Source: Streptomyces durocortorensis (GTDB lineage: Bacteria; Actinomycetota; Actinomycetes; Streptomycetales; Streptomycetaceae). Taken from it: a stretch of 64,000 nucleotides of DNA. How positions within the stretch are numbered: the first letter of the stretch is position 1; each line of letters starts with the position of its first letter. The stretch spans positions 7,006,001-7,070,000 of the forward strand of contig NZ_CP134500.1 of assembly GCF_031760065.1 (NCBI RefSeq), in the 5' to 3' direction. A program made the position numbers and the translations under genes. Shown one piece after another: positions 34,784 to 43,818 of the stretch. Below the pieces are notes generated by a model, which saw only the letters and a program-made list of their open reading frames with translations, was not told the DNA's origin and did no database searches.

Positions 34784-35377
34784 ATGACCGCCCGCACGCC
34801 TCGCAAGGACGCCGCCCGCAACCGTGCGGCCGTCCTCGCGGCGGCCGATGACCTCTTCGCCCGCTGCGAGAGCCCCGCCGCCGTCACCATGGCCGATATC
34901 GCGGCGGCGGCCGGTGTCGGCAAGGCGACCCTCTTCCGCGGTTTCGGTGACCGCACCGGGTTGATCCGTGCCTTGTTCGAAGCGCGCCTCGAACCGATCC
35001 GGGCCGCCGTCGAGTCCGGCCCGCCGCCACTGGGCCCCGCGGCCCCGCCGCTGCGTCGCGTACCCGCCCTGCTGGACGCCGTCCTGTGCTTCAAGCTCGA
35101 CAACCGGCACCTCGCCCTCGCTCTGGAGGACACCGGCGGAGACAGCCCGTACCGCACAGAGCACTACGAACGCTGGCACCGCACCCTCCAGGGCCTCCTG
35201 GACCGGATCGAGGGCTTCACCGGCAGCGCCTACGCCGCACATGCCCTGCTGGCGGCCACACGCGCCGATCTCGTCGAGCACCTGGTCGTCCAGCAGGGCA
35301 TGGGCCGTGAGGAACTGCGTGCGAACCTGGCCGACTACGCCGCCACGGTCCTCGCATCCCGCCCTTCCCCGGGCTGA
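34784..35377 (+). CDS. TetR/AcrR-family transcriptional repressor
   Basis: 197 residues. The N-terminal HTH is clear (AAVLAAADDLFARC then TMADIAAAAGVGKATLFRGF). The C-terminal ligand-binding half is helical with no assignable inducer. ATG 34784 has CGGAGGAG upstream. The two palindromes in the divergent promoter region are its probable operators, and the divergent NmrA-like oxidoreductase its target. Confidence 0.88.
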   Translation: MTARTPRKDAARNRAAVLAAADDLFARCESPAAVTMADIAAAAGVGKATLFRGFGDRTGLIRALFEARLEPIRAAVESGPPPLGPAAPPLRRVPALLDAVLCFKLDNRHLALALEDTGGDSPYRTEHYERWHRTLQGLLDRIEGFTGSAYAAHALLAATRADLVEHLVVQQGMGREELRANLADYAATVLASRPSPG

Positions 35378-35554
35378 GCGGCTGCCCCCGTCGCCTCCCC
35401 CGGGTCACCGCCCGGACTTTTGTGCGCCGTGTCGCCGGTTGCACCCGCACCGGGTGTTTGCCACGGTGTCCCTCGGCAGGTGGCACAGTGATCGCCGGGG
35501 TTCATCGCCCCGCACACCGTCCGCACGGAACGCAGAGCAGAGAAGGAGGGTTCG

Positions 35555-35632
35555 ATGTCCTCGAAGCGACGTCGGAAGAAGAAGGCCCGCCGCAAGAACG
35601 GCGCCAACCACGGCAAGCGCCCTCAGTGCTGA
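35555..35632 (+). CDS. Ribosomal protein bL37
   Basis: Only 25 residues, very basic: MSSKRRRKKKARRKN, then GANHGKRPQC. The C-terminal ANHGKRP block and the size match the actinobacterial 50S protein bL37 first seen in mycobacterial ribosome structures (~24 residues). The ribosome site is excellent (AAGGAGGG, four bases before ATG). It sits alone with its own leader (35378-35554) and a strong terminator. Genes of this size are easily missed by automatic callers. Regulation is unknown; the final Cys is unusual compared with the homologues I recall. Confidence 0.85.
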   Translation: MSSKRRRKKKARRKNGANHGKRPQC

Positions 35633-35657
35633 TCGGCCGTAACTGAGCCAAGCGCCC

Positions 35658-35697
35658 CGCCCGGGGTCCGGCACCGTGGGGTGCCGGACCCCGGGCG
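35658..35697 (+). terminator. Strong hairpin terminator after bL37
   Basis: An 18-bp perfect stem (35658-35675 with 35680-35697) and a GTGG loop, 25 bases after the bL37 stop. Confidence 0.85.
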
Positions 35698-35740
35698 GTG
35701 TGCTGTCCGCTCGCCGAACGCCGTAGCGGTCCGCCGGGCA

Positions 35741-35784
35741 CACCGCGGCCCCACCCCGCGGGGGAGCCGGGTGGGGCCGCGGTG
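35741..35784. terminator. Hairpin terminator, probably of the sugar operon
   Basis: A 16-bp stem (35741-35756 with 35769-35784) and 12-base loop. It lies 70 bases past the last gene of the minus-strand sugar operon; together with the bL37 terminator it separates convergent units. Confidence 0.75.
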
Positions 35785-35853
35785 GTTTCCGTGGACCGGG
35801 GGAGGGCCTTCGGGAACTCGGGTCCCGGTGTTGATGCCCGGTGTGCGGGTCCC

Positions 35854-36798
35854 TCACACCGCAAGCGGGGCCGTGGGTTCCGTGCCCGCCCGGGCGCAGA
35901 CCGACGCGGCGGTTCCGGCCGCGTACTCCAGCATCGCCCGCGTTTCCTCGGCGGACAGGTCGGTCCGCCACCCCGCCTCCGCCCCGAGCCAGGACAGCAT
36001 CCCCGCCATGAACGCGTCGCCCGCGCCGATCGTGTTGACCACCCGCACCGGCAGGGCCGGGACGGAGACCGCCGGTGCGCCGTGGGCGTACGCGACGGCC
36101 CCGCGCGGGCCCCGGGTCAGCACGACCAGCCGCTCCTGTGCGGCCAGCCTGCGGCAGCTGGCCTCCGGCTCCGCGTCCGGCCACAGGCGTACCAGGTCCT
36201 CGTCGCTCGCCTTGACGACGCGGGCGAGGCCGCACAGCTCGCGCAGCCGCCCGAGGCTCCGTACGGGGTCGAGGGTGCGGTCCTCGCGGACATTCGGGTC
36301 CACCGCCAGCAGCCCGTCGCGGGCGGCCGCCCGCGCGGTGGCGGCGACGGCCCGGGCCGCGGGCTCCACGACCGCGGCGAGCCCGCCCACGTACACCGCG
36401 CCGAAGCGGGACGCCTCCGTGCTGCGGTCCGGCAGCTGGAAGGTCGCCGTGTCCCGCAGGTGGAAGCGGTAGCTGTTCCCACCGCGGCCCGGGTCCGCGA
36501 CCGCGAGCGCAGTGGGCAGCGCCGGGCGGGCGCTCAGCGAGAGATCCACGCCCGCCCCGCCCAGCCACGCCTCGATGGTGCCCGCGAAGGCGTCGTCCCC
36601 GATCCCGCCCACGAAGGACGGCCGCCCGCCGAGCCGGGCGAGGCCCACCGCGACATTGGCGGGCGCGCCACCCGGCTGGGCTGCCCGGAACCCGGGATCT
36701 CCGTCCACCGGGACCAGATCCACCAGCGCCTCACCGACCACGAGCACGGAGCCGGAGCCGGGGACCGGCGCGGAGGCGGGGGTCTGGGGGCCCGTCAC
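35854..36798 (-). CDS. PfkB-family carbohydrate kinase (fructokinase-like)
   Basis: 314 residues from a GTG at 36798 overlapping the dehydrogenase stop (GTGA). PfkB marks: GGAPANVAVGLARLGG and VGGIGDDAFAG in the N-terminal half, and the anion-hole/ATP signature VNTIGAGDAFMAGML with its catalytic Asp near residue 255. In this operon it likely phosphorylates the ketose formed when the neighbouring dehydrogenase oxidises an imported polyol, for example fructose from mannitol or sorbitol. Last gene of a five-gene operon; a strong hairpin follows. The exact sugar is inferred from context. Confidence 0.88.
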   Translation of the reverse strand: MTGPQTPASAPVPGSGSVLVVGEALVDLVPVDGDPGFRAAQPGGAPANVAVGLARLGGRPSFVGGIGDDAFAGTIEAWLGGAGVDLSLSARPALPTALAVADPGRGGNSYRFHLRDTATFQLPDRSTEASRFGAVYVGGLAAVVEPAARAVAATARAAARDGLLAVDPNVREDRTLDPVRSLGRLRELCGLARVVKASDEDLVRLWPDAEPEASCRRLAAQERLVVLTRGPRGAVAYAHGAPAVSVPALPVRVVNTIGAGDAFMAGMLSWLGAEAGWRTDLSAEETRAMLEYAAGTAASVCARAGTEPTAPLAV

Positions 36799-37784
36799 GG
36801 CTCCACCACGGTCTTGCGGCCGATGCCCGCCCCGAATCGCTCGACCGCCTGCGGATACCGCTCCAGCGGCAGCCGGTCGCTGATGAACACCGACGCGTCC
36901 AGCACCCCGCTCGCGAACAGCGCGGCGGCCCGCTCGAAACTGTGCAGGACCGCCATCGAACCGGTGATGGTGATCTCCTGGTTGTAGATCCGGTACGGCT
37001 CGATCACCGCCGTCGTCGCGTAGTCGGCGACCCCGAACTGGAGGAACGTACCGCCCTTGGCGACCCGCCCGAGACCGTCCTGGATGGCCCCCGCGTTGCC
37101 CGTGGCGTCGATCACCACGTCCCAGCCGCGCGGGCGGTCCAGCTCCTCGGCGCGGGCGGCCGAAGCGCTGCACCCCAGGAGCGCCGCCGTGGCCAGCCGC
37201 TGGGCGTTGACGTCCAGCACGTCCACCGACGCCGCGCCGGTGCGCTTGGCCAGCTCCAGCATCATCAGGCCCATGGTGCCCGAGCCGTAGATCAGCACCT
37301 CCGCACCCAGGTTGCCCCGGAGCACGTCATAACCCCGCACCGCGCACGACAGCGGCTCGATCAGCGCCGCGTCCCGCACGTCGACATGCTCGGGCAGCCG
37401 TACGCAGTTGGCGACGGGCGCCACCGCGAACTCGGCCGCGCCGCCCGGCACGGTGACACCGATCGCCGCCCAGTCGTCGCAGAGATTCCCCCGCCCCGAA
37501 CGGCAGTACCGGCACTCGTGGCAGTGCAGCGAGGGGTCCACGGCCACCCGGTCGCCGACGGACAGCTCCGTGACGTCAGCGCCGAGGCCGACGACCTCCC
37601 CGGCGAACTCATGACCGGGCACGATCGGCAGGGTCGGGGCGAACTCGCCCTGGAGAATGTGCAGATCGGTGCCGCACAGTCCGCACGACGCCACCTTGAC
37701 GACCACGTCGCGGGGGCCCGGCGCGGGGTCCGGGACGGTGGTCACGGAGACCTTGCCGGGGGCTTCGACGATGGCTGCCCTCAT
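36795..37784 (-). CDS. Zinc-dependent alcohol (polyol-type) dehydrogenase
   Basis: 329 residues of the medium-chain dehydrogenase family. Catalytic zinc site: CGLCGTDLHIL and GHEFAGEVVG. The structural zinc loop has four Cys (HCHECRYCRSGRGNLC). The NAD motif is VLIYGSGTMGLMMLELAK. The family is close to sorbitol/threonine dehydrogenases. Both ends overlap neighbours by four bases (ATGA and GTGA), so it is translated with the permease before it and the kinase after it. Oxidation of an imported polyol to a ketose is the likely job. Confidence 0.88.
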   Translation of the reverse strand: MRAAIVEAPGKVSVTTVPDPAPGPRDVVVKVASCGLCGTDLHILQGEFAPTLPIVPGHEFAGEVVGLGADVTELSVGDRVAVDPSLHCHECRYCRSGRGNLCDDWAAIGVTVPGGAAEFAVAPVANCVRLPEHVDVRDAALIEPLSCAVRGYDVLRGNLGAEVLIYGSGTMGLMMLELAKRTGAASVDVLDVNAQRLATAALLGCSASAARAEELDRPRGWDVVIDATGNAGAIQDGLGRVAKGGTFLQFGVADYATTAVIEPYRIYNQEITITGSMAVLHSFERAAALFASGVLDASVFISDRLPLERYPQAVERFGAGIGRKTVVEP

Positions 37785-38653
37785 TTGACTGCTCCCAGGG
37801 AGAGGCCCTGGACGAGTTTGTCCTGGGCGGCGTAACCGGCGACCAGCACCGGCAGGGACACGACCACCGACGCCGCGCACAGCTGGGCGAGGAAGAGGCC
37901 CTGGCTGGTGACGAAGGTGGTCAGATGGACGGGTGCGGTCCCGGCGACGACACCGGTCAGCACCCGCGCGAACAACAGCTCGTTCCAGCTGAAGATGAAA
38001 CAGATCAGGGCGGTCGCCGCGATGCCCGGCCCGGCGACCGGGGCGACGACCCGGCGCAGCACCGTGGGCAGCCGGGCCCCGTCGACCTGCGCGGCCTCGA
38101 TGATGGAGACGGGCACGTCCGCGAGGAAGGACTGCATCATCCACACCGCGATAGGCAGGTTCATCGAGGTGTAGAGCAGAACGAGCAGCCAGATGTTGTC
38201 CAGCAGCCCGGTGTTCTTCGCGAACAGATACACCGGCAGCAGCCCGGCGACCACCGGCAGCATCTTCGTGGACAGGAAGAAGAACATCACGTCAGTCCAC
38301 TTGCGCACCCGCCGGATGGACAGTGCGTACGCGGCGGGCAGAGCGAGAAGCAGCACCAGCACGGTCGAGAAGAACGAGGCCGCCAGCGAGTTGACCAGCG
38401 GGGGCCACGGCGTCGGACCGCCTCCACCGCCGAAGAACGTCCGGTAGCCGTCGAGCGTCAGCGCGGCCGCCAGGGAAGGCGGGTTGGTCGCCGCGTCGGC
38501 CTCCGCGTGGAAGGACGTCAGCACCATCCACAGGGCGGGCAGACAGAAGCCGACGCCCACCGCCCAGGCGGCCGCACCGAGCGCCGCGGAGCGCCGACGG
38601 GCCCTGCGGGAAAGGGTGTTGGCGGAACGGGGAATCGCGGTCGAGGCGCTCAT
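37781..38653 (-). CDS. Sugar/polyol ABC transporter permease (MalG-like)
   Basis: 290 residues with six membrane segments. The EAA loop that docks the ATPase reads SIIEAAQVDGARLPTVLRRV. The long first periplasmic region and position after the other permease fit the MalG type. Part of the binding-protein, MalF, MalG, dehydrogenase, kinase operon, with four-base overlaps on both sides. Confidence 0.9.
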   Translation of the reverse strand: MSASTAIPRSANTLSRRARRRSAALGAAAWAVGVGFCLPALWMVLTSFHAEADAATNPPSLAAALTLDGYRTFFGGGGGPTPWPPLVNSLAASFFSTVLVLLLALPAAYALSIRRVRKWTDVMFFFLSTKMLPVVAGLLPVYLFAKNTGLLDNIWLLVLLYTSMNLPIAVWMMQSFLADVPVSIIEAAQVDGARLPTVLRRVVAPVAGPGIAATALICFIFSWNELLFARVLTGVVAGTAPVHLTTFVTSQGLFLAQLCAASVVVSLPVLVAGYAAQDKLVQGLSLGAVK

Positions 38654-39612
38654 GCGCGGCTCGCCTCCTCACGGAAGAGCGACGAGACCACCCGGAGCGC
38701 GAAGGTGGCGATGATGATCGTGCCGACCACCACGACCACACCCGCCGCGGACGCCAGCCCGTACTCATGGGCCCGGTAGAAGGTCTCGTAGACGGTGTAC
38801 GGCAGGTTCGCGGTGCCCAGACCGCCGGAGGTGATCGTGAACACCGCGTCGAAGTTCTGCACGATGTACACCGACCCCAGCAGGATGCCCAGTTCGAGGT
38901 AGCGGCGCAGATGCGGCAGGGTCAGATACCGGAAGGTCTGCCAGGGCCCGGCCCCGTCCAGCCGCGCGGCCTCCATGATCTCGGCGGGCCGGCTCTGGAG
39001 TCCGGCGAGCAGGATCAGCATCATGAACGGCGTCCACTGCCACACGAGTGCCGCCTCGATCGCGATCAGCGGCATCTGGGACGTCCACTCCGGCTGCGCG
39101 ACGCTCTCGATGCCGAACAGGTCGCCGAACCAGGTGAGCGCCCCGTTGAACAGCCCGTATTCGGGGTTGTAGAGCGCGTGTTTCCACAGCAGAGCGGCGG
39201 AGACCGGCACCAGCAGGAACGGGGTGATCAGCAGCGTACGGACGAACCCCCGGCCGAAGAAGGTGCGGTCCAGCAGCAGGGCGAACGCCAACCCCAGAAT
39301 GACGCTGACGAGCACCACGGACGCGGTGAGGACGACGGTCGTCACCACGGACTCGCGCAGGGCCTCGTCGGTGAAGACGGAAGCGTAGTTGGACAACCCG
39401 GTGAAGTGGCGCTTCTCCGGCTTGAGGGAGTTCCAGTCGAACAGGGATATCACCAGCGTGGCCACGAAGGGCAGTTGGGTGACGGCGATGAGGAAGACGA
39501 GGGCGGGCAGCAGCGGGGCACGGGTGGCCCAGGCGCGCCTGCGGCCGCTGCCGCCGGGCTTCCTCGCCGGGGCGGGAGGCGCGGGTGTCTCTCTGGTGGC
39601 GGTGACGGTCAT
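38650..39612 (-). CDS. Sugar/polyol ABC transporter permease (MalF-like)
   Basis: 320 residues, six to seven membrane segments after a Pro/Arg-rich cytoplasmic start. EAA loop: EIMEAARLDGAGPWQTFRYL. Pairs with the MalG-like permease that overlaps it by four bases. No ATPase is encoded in the operon; Streptomyces sugar importers of this class usually share the multitask ATPase MsiK encoded elsewhere. Confidence 0.9.
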   Translation of the reverse strand: MTVTATRETPAPPAPARKPGGSGRRRAWATRAPLLPALVFLIAVTQLPFVATLVISLFDWNSLKPEKRHFTGLSNYASVFTDEALRESVVTTVVLTASVVLVSVILGLAFALLLDRTFFGRGFVRTLLITPFLLVPVSAALLWKHALYNPEYGLFNGALTWFGDLFGIESVAQPEWTSQMPLIAIEAALVWQWTPFMMLILLAGLQSRPAEIMEAARLDGAGPWQTFRYLTLPHLRRYLELGILLGSVYIVQNFDAVFTITSGGLGTANLPYTVYETFYRAHEYGLASAAGVVVVVGTIIIATFALRVVSSLFREEASRA

Positions 39613-40973
39613 CGGTACTCCTCGGCGACCTTCTCAGCCAGCTTCTGGGAGGCGGCGAGCGCGGCGTCCACCGACTGGCGGCCCGCGATGGCGGCACTGA
39701 TCTCCTGCGCCACCTTGGTGCCCAGATCAGTGAACTCCGGTACGCCGACGAACTGGATGCCCGCCGTGGGACGGGGCTGGGTCCCGGGGTTCCACGGGTC
39801 GGCCTCGGAGATGGCCCGCTCGGTGACATCGGCGAACGCGCCCGCCTCGGCCCGGTAGTCGGGGTGGGCGTAGGTGGAAGCCCGTTTGCCCGCAGGTACG
39901 TTGGACCAGCCGCTGGTGGAACCGACCAGCTCCTCGTACTCCTTGCTCGACGCCCAGGACACGAACTTCCAGGCGTCGTCGGACTTCTTGGACGCCTTCT
40001 GCAGGCCCCACGCCCACGTATAGAGCCACCCGGAGCTCTCGGTCCGATCTACGGGGGCGGGGACGTAACCGATCTTCCCCTTCACCGGGGAGCCCTTGGC
40101 CTCCAGCGAACCGGCGCCCGCCGTGGCGTCGTACCACATGGCGGTCTTGCCCTGGGTCATGTTGTTGAGGCACTCGGCATACCCGGACTGCGGGGCGCCG
40201 AGCTCGCCGTGCTTGCGTACCAGGTCGACATAGAACTTCGTCGCCTTCCTGAACTCCGGTGCGGTGAGCCGTGGTTCCCAGTCCTTCGTGAACCAGGTGC
40301 CGCCCATCGTGTTGACCACCGTGGTGAGCGGGGCGATCACCTCGCCCCAGCCGGGCAGTCCGCGCAGACAGATGCCCTTCATCCCGCGCTCCGCACCGTC
40401 CGTCCGCGCGGCGAGGTCTGCCACCTGCTGCCAGGTGGGCTTCGGGGGCATGGTGAGCCCCTGCTTCTCGAAGACGTCCCTGCGGTACATCAGGAAGGAC
40501 GACTCACCGTAGAACGGCTGCGCGTAGAGCTTGCCGTCCTCGGCGGTCAGCGATTCCCGCAGCGGTTCCAGGATGTCCTCCTGGTCGAAGGCGGCGTCGG
40601 CGTCCGCGTAGTCGTCCAGGGGGTGCAGCCAGCCGTTCTTCGCGAAGAACGGCAGCTCGAAGTTGCTGATGGTGGCGATGTCGTACTGACCGGCCTGGTT
40701 GGAGAAGTCCTGACTGATCTTGTCCCGTACGTCGTTCTCGGGCAGGACCGTGAAGTGGACCTTGATTCCGGTCCTCCTCGTGAAGTGCTTCGCCGTGAGC
40801 TTCTGCAACTCGACCATCTGCGGGTTGTTCACCATCAGGACGTTCAGCGCGTCTCCGCCCCCGAAGGAGGTCCCGCCCGCCCCGGCACAGCCGGTGGCGA
40901 GCAGGGCGAGGGCGGCCGTCGCGGCGCAGGCCCGACCGCGCAGAGGTGGTCGACGGCGGCGTGGGTGGGGCAT
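39609..40973 (-). CDS. Sugar/polyol-binding lipoprotein of an ABC importer
   Basis: 454 residues. A basic start and hydrophobic core end in the lipobox LLATGCAG, so the protein is lipid-anchored outside the membrane. The body follows family 1 solute-binding proteins, resembling the sorbitol/mannitol-binding SmoE group (YDIATISNFELPFFAKNGWL; GKTAMWYDATAGAGSLEAKG). First gene of the operon; its start at 40973 leaves a 141-base region to the regulator gene that contains TGATCA-like half-sites. The substrate is inferred from operon content. Confidence 0.9.
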   Translation of the reverse strand: MPHPRRRRPPLRGRACAATAALALLATGCAGAGGTSFGGGDALNVLMVNNPQMVELQKLTAKHFTRRTGIKVHFTVLPENDVRDKISQDFSNQAGQYDIATISNFELPFFAKNGWLHPLDDYADADAAFDQEDILEPLRESLTAEDGKLYAQPFYGESSFLMYRRDVFEKQGLTMPPKPTWQQVADLAARTDGAERGMKGICLRGLPGWGEVIAPLTTVVNTMGGTWFTKDWEPRLTAPEFRKATKFYVDLVRKHGELGAPQSGYAECLNNMTQGKTAMWYDATAGAGSLEAKGSPVKGKIGYVPAPVDRTESSGWLYTWAWGLQKASKKSDDAWKFVSWASSKEYEELVGSTSGWSNVPAGKRASTYAHPDYRAEAGAFADVTERAISEADPWNPGTQPRPTAGIQFVGVPEFTDLGTKVAQEISAAIAGRQSVDAALAASQKLAEKVAEEYR

Positions 40974-41114
40974 GGGGGACTCCTGATCAGTCGTAGCGGC
41001 TCGGTGATCGGGTCAGTTGCGGGCATGGCGGACCAGGCCCCGGCGGACAGGGGGGCGAGCAGTGCGAAACGGGCAGGGGCGCGGAGACGGGGGCGGCGTG
41101 CGCAGCCGTACGGG

Positions 41115-41876
41115 TCAGACGCGGATGACCTGGGGGCCGAGGAGGGAGTAGCGCTGCGCCTCGGCCGAGGGGAGTCCCGCGTCGGTGACGATCGCTTCAA
41201 AGTCTCCGACACCGGCGAACCGGCAGAAGCTCACCGCCCCGAACTTGCTGTGGATCCCGGCGAAGACCCGCCGCCGGGAACTGCGCAGGGCCTGCGCCTT
41301 GACCTCGGCGACGGCGGGGTCCGGGGTGGTCAGGCCGTACTCGCGGGAGATGCCGTTCGCCCCGAGGAACGCCAGGTCGATGACGAAGTCCGCGAGCATC
41401 CGGCTGGCCCAGTGATCGACCGTCGCCATGGTCGAACCGCGTACCCGGCCGCCCAGCAGGAGCACCGCCGTCCTCTCCGCCCCGGCCAGCGCGGTCGCGA
41501 CGGTCAGCGAAGCGGTGACCACGGTCAGCGGCCGGTCCTTCGGCAGTGCCTCGGCGACGAGCTGCGGGGTGAAGCCCTCGTCGACGAAGACCGTCTCGGC
41601 GTCGCCGAGCAGATCCGCGGCGGCCGCCGCGATCCGTGACTTCTGCGGAACATTACGGGTGGTGCGGACAGCGAGCGTGGTCTCGAAGCCCGCCGACTCC
41701 ACGGGATAGGCGCCCCCGTGGGTACGGCGGACGAGGCCGTGCTCCTCCAGCACGTGCAGATCCCGGCGGACGGTCTCCTTGGCCACCTTGAACAGGTCCG
41801 CGAGGGCGTTCACTCCGACCGACCCGTCCCGTCGCGCCGTGTCCAGAATTCCCCGACGGCGTTCTTCGGTGTCCAC
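41115..41876 (-). CDS. DeoR-family transcriptional regulator of the sugar operon
   Basis: 253 residues from a GTG at 41876 with AGGGAAG upstream. The DeoR HTH (VNALADLFKVAKETVRRDLH then LVRRTHGGA) is followed by the sugar-phosphate sensor domain (GLTTPDPAVAEVKAQALRSS; the C-terminal VSFCRFAGVGDFEAIVTD). These repressors release DNA on binding a phosphorylated sugar, which fits the kinase encoded at the operon's end. It lies directly upstream of, and on the same strand as, the binding-protein gene. Confidence 0.9.
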   Translation of the reverse strand: MDTEERRRGILDTARRDGSVGVNALADLFKVAKETVRRDLHVLEEHGLVRRTHGGAYPVESAGFETTLAVRTTRNVPQKSRIAAAAADLLGDAETVFVDEGFTPQLVAEALPKDRPLTVVTASLTVATALAGAERTAVLLLGGRVRGSTMATVDHWASRMLADFVIDLAFLGANGISREYGLTTPDPAVAEVKAQALRSSRRRVFAGIHSKFGAVSFCRFAGVGDFEAIVTDAGLPSAEAQRYSLLGPQVIRV

Positions 41877-42116
41877 GGCGCACTTCCCTGATCGCTGCTG
41901 GGCCCGGTCGGGCGGAGCCCGCTGTCCGTTCGGGCTCATGTGTCGTTTCTACAAGCACTTCCCCTGCTTCGACCAGCCGCTCCACCGAATCCCCTGGGCC
42001 CGTTCGTGTCCGTTTCCCCGGGTACGCCGGTGCTGGTCACGCCCACGGCGACCGCAGGTCCGGCAGCCCGGCGTGCCCGCTTCCCGCCGACCGGCGCCCG
42101 AATCCTGACCGAAGGC

Positions 42117-43292
42117 TCAGCGGCAGGGCACGGGCGCTCCACGCCCGAGCGTGGTGAGCGCCGCGAACGAGGTGGAAACGGCGATGAGCTCGTGGGCCTC
42201 GGCGTCCATGTCGTTGCCCGACGGGGAGGCGACGCGCACGGCCGGATGCGTCGTGTCCGGGTCCTCGACGAGCGGTTTCCGGGCCAGCGCCGCACGGATG
42301 TGCAGGGCGAGCTGATCGGGCCCGCAGCGGGCGAGGTCGGTGCCGGGCGCCACGCGGACAAGGTGGGGACTCAACCGCACCAGCCCGTCCCGGCATTCGA
42401 TGAGGCGGCGGTAGAAGCGTGCGTGGGTGTGGCGCAGCCGCAGCCGGCCCCACCGGGACGTGGGCGGCTCCCGGTTGAGGACGACGTCCGGGTACGCCGT
42501 GACTAGCGCTGTCCACAGGGGAGTGAGCTGGTGGTGCATCCGCCGGTGGCGCGCGACCGATCGCAGGTGGGTCACCAGCTGCACTCCGGCGGAGAGGGTG
42601 ATGCCGATGAGCACGGCCCCCAGGGCCACATCGGTGAGGGCTCGGTTGACCGTGTCGAGCACCGGGTGCGCGCCGGGTGAGACGGCCCGCACGATCACCC
42701 AGAGAACCCGCACGGCCGAGGTGACCGCCAAGCCGAAGAGCCCGATCGACATGGTCCGCAGGCTGGGGGCCAGGGAACGGGACGCCAGGCGCGTGTAGCG
42801 CAGCGCCCAGCGGCCCGAGGTGAGGTGCGCGTAGAAGAAGTAGGCGTTGCCGATGAGGTAGAAGGAGGCGATGGCCGGCTCGGCCATGTGCGGGGTGGAG
42901 AGCGTATGGCCGCGCAGGGCGGGCGGGGTGGCGAGCATGGTGACGACCAGAGCCCCCAGGACCGCGGCCAGCAGGCCGGTGTGCAGACGGACGTGGCGTC
43001 GGTGAAGGGAGGGGGCGTCACTGGTCGAGGCGGTGAAGAAGAGTACGAGAACGCCCAGGCCGCACATGTAGACCCAGTTGAAGGCGATCTTGCCGACACC
43101 GACGGCCGTCAACTCGTCCACCTGGCCGCTGACTTCCTCGAATCCCAGGAGGTCGCCCACCGTGAGCAGGAACAGCGAGGCGACGAGCAGGCGCAGGACT
43201 CGGTCGTGCGGGGCGCGGACGAGATCGATGGTTTTCCACGCGAAGCCGATGACCAGCATGACGGTCACCGGCACATGGAGGATCACCTCCAC
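42117..43292 (-). CDS. MAB_1171c-family (DUF6545) membrane protein
   Basis: 391 residues. About seven membrane segments fill the first ~235 residues (e.g. LGALVVTMLATPPALRGHTL region, and IGLFGLAVTSAVRVLWVIV). The cytoplasmic C-terminal ~155 residues hold the DUF6545-type domain (HHQLTPLWTALVTAYPDVVL; RFYRRLIECRDGLVRLSPHL). Annotated as a putative transporter in databases, with no proven function. The GTG start at 43292 overlaps the ImmA gene end by 10 bases, and an HTH gene precedes that: the three form the recurrent actinobacterial HTH/ImmA/DUF6545 module. Confidence 0.8.
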   Translation of the reverse strand: MEVILHVPVTVMLVIGFAWKTIDLVRAPHDRVLRLLVASLFLLTVGDLLGFEEVSGQVDELTAVGVGKIAFNWVYMCGLGVLVLFFTASTSDAPSLHRRHVRLHTGLLAAVLGALVVTMLATPPALRGHTLSTPHMAEPAIASFYLIGNAYFFYAHLTSGRWALRYTRLASRSLAPSLRTMSIGLFGLAVTSAVRVLWVIVRAVSPGAHPVLDTVNRALTDVALGAVLIGITLSAGVQLVTHLRSVARHRRMHHQLTPLWTALVTAYPDVVLNREPPTSRWGRLRLRHTHARFYRRLIECRDGLVRLSPHLVRVAPGTDLARCGPDQLALHIRAALARKPLVEDPDTTHPAVRVASPSGNDMDAEAHELIAVSTSFAALTTLGRGAPVPCR

Positions 43293-43807
43293 CCCCAGCG
43301 CGAACCCAGCGCGGAACGCAGCGGATCGAGGGACGGGTCCTCGCAGCCGCGCGCCGTGGTGTGGTCGATGACGACGGCCCACTCCTGGATGATGGTCGCG
43401 ACCAGCTCCGCCTCGCGTTCGTAGTCCTCGGAGTAGGAGGTGCGGTGGAGCCTCCGGGTGATCAGACCGCGGGGGTGATCGGTGCCGCTCATCCCCAGAA
43501 CCTCCTCCTCCGCGCGTGCGTCGGCCTCGTGATCGGCGAGGATGTGGCCGACCTCATGGAGGATGATGTGGTCCTGGTGTACCCGGGTCGTCTCCTTCTG
43601 GTAAAAAATGTGCTCCTCGTCCGTGCGGGATATCCACACGCCGAAGGGGCCGGGAGCGGGCAGCTCCCAGGGGATCAGCCGGATGGGCTTTCCGCGGTGC
43701 AGGCCGAGCCGGTGGCACAGTTCGTCCACGCGGAGCGGTGGCCGGATGTCGAGTTGGCGCAACAGGCGTTTGCAGTAGCGGCGGAGCTCGCGCTCGCGTA
43801 TGGCCAC
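43283..43807 (-). CDS. ImmA/IrrE-family zinc metallopeptidase
   Basis: 174 residues from a GTG at 43807 with GAGGAAG upstream. The HExxH zinc motif is intact in ILHEVGHILADHE, near residue 80. ImmA peptidases cleave or release cognate XRE repressors, in mobile elements, stress regulators and toxin-antitoxin-like pairs. Here the candidate partner is the HTH protein 11 bases upstream. The longer in-frame reading to 44269 is only the shadow of that HTH gene. Confidence 0.85.
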   Translation of the reverse strand: MAIRERELRRYCKRLLRQLDIRPPLRVDELCHRLGLHRGKPIRLIPWELPAPGPFGVWISRTDEEHIFYQKETTRVHQDHIILHEVGHILADHEADARAEEEVLGMSGTDHPRGLITRRLHRTSYSEDYEREAELVATIIQEWAVVIDHTTARGCEDPSLDPLRSALGSRWGWR

Positions 43808-43818
43808 GAGGTTCTTCC

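Noticed and set aside
41940..42116. Gap between the DeoR gene and the DUF6545 gene as a coding region
   Set aside because: No frame with a start, ribosome site and gene-like codon use; it is probably only a promoter and terminator region.
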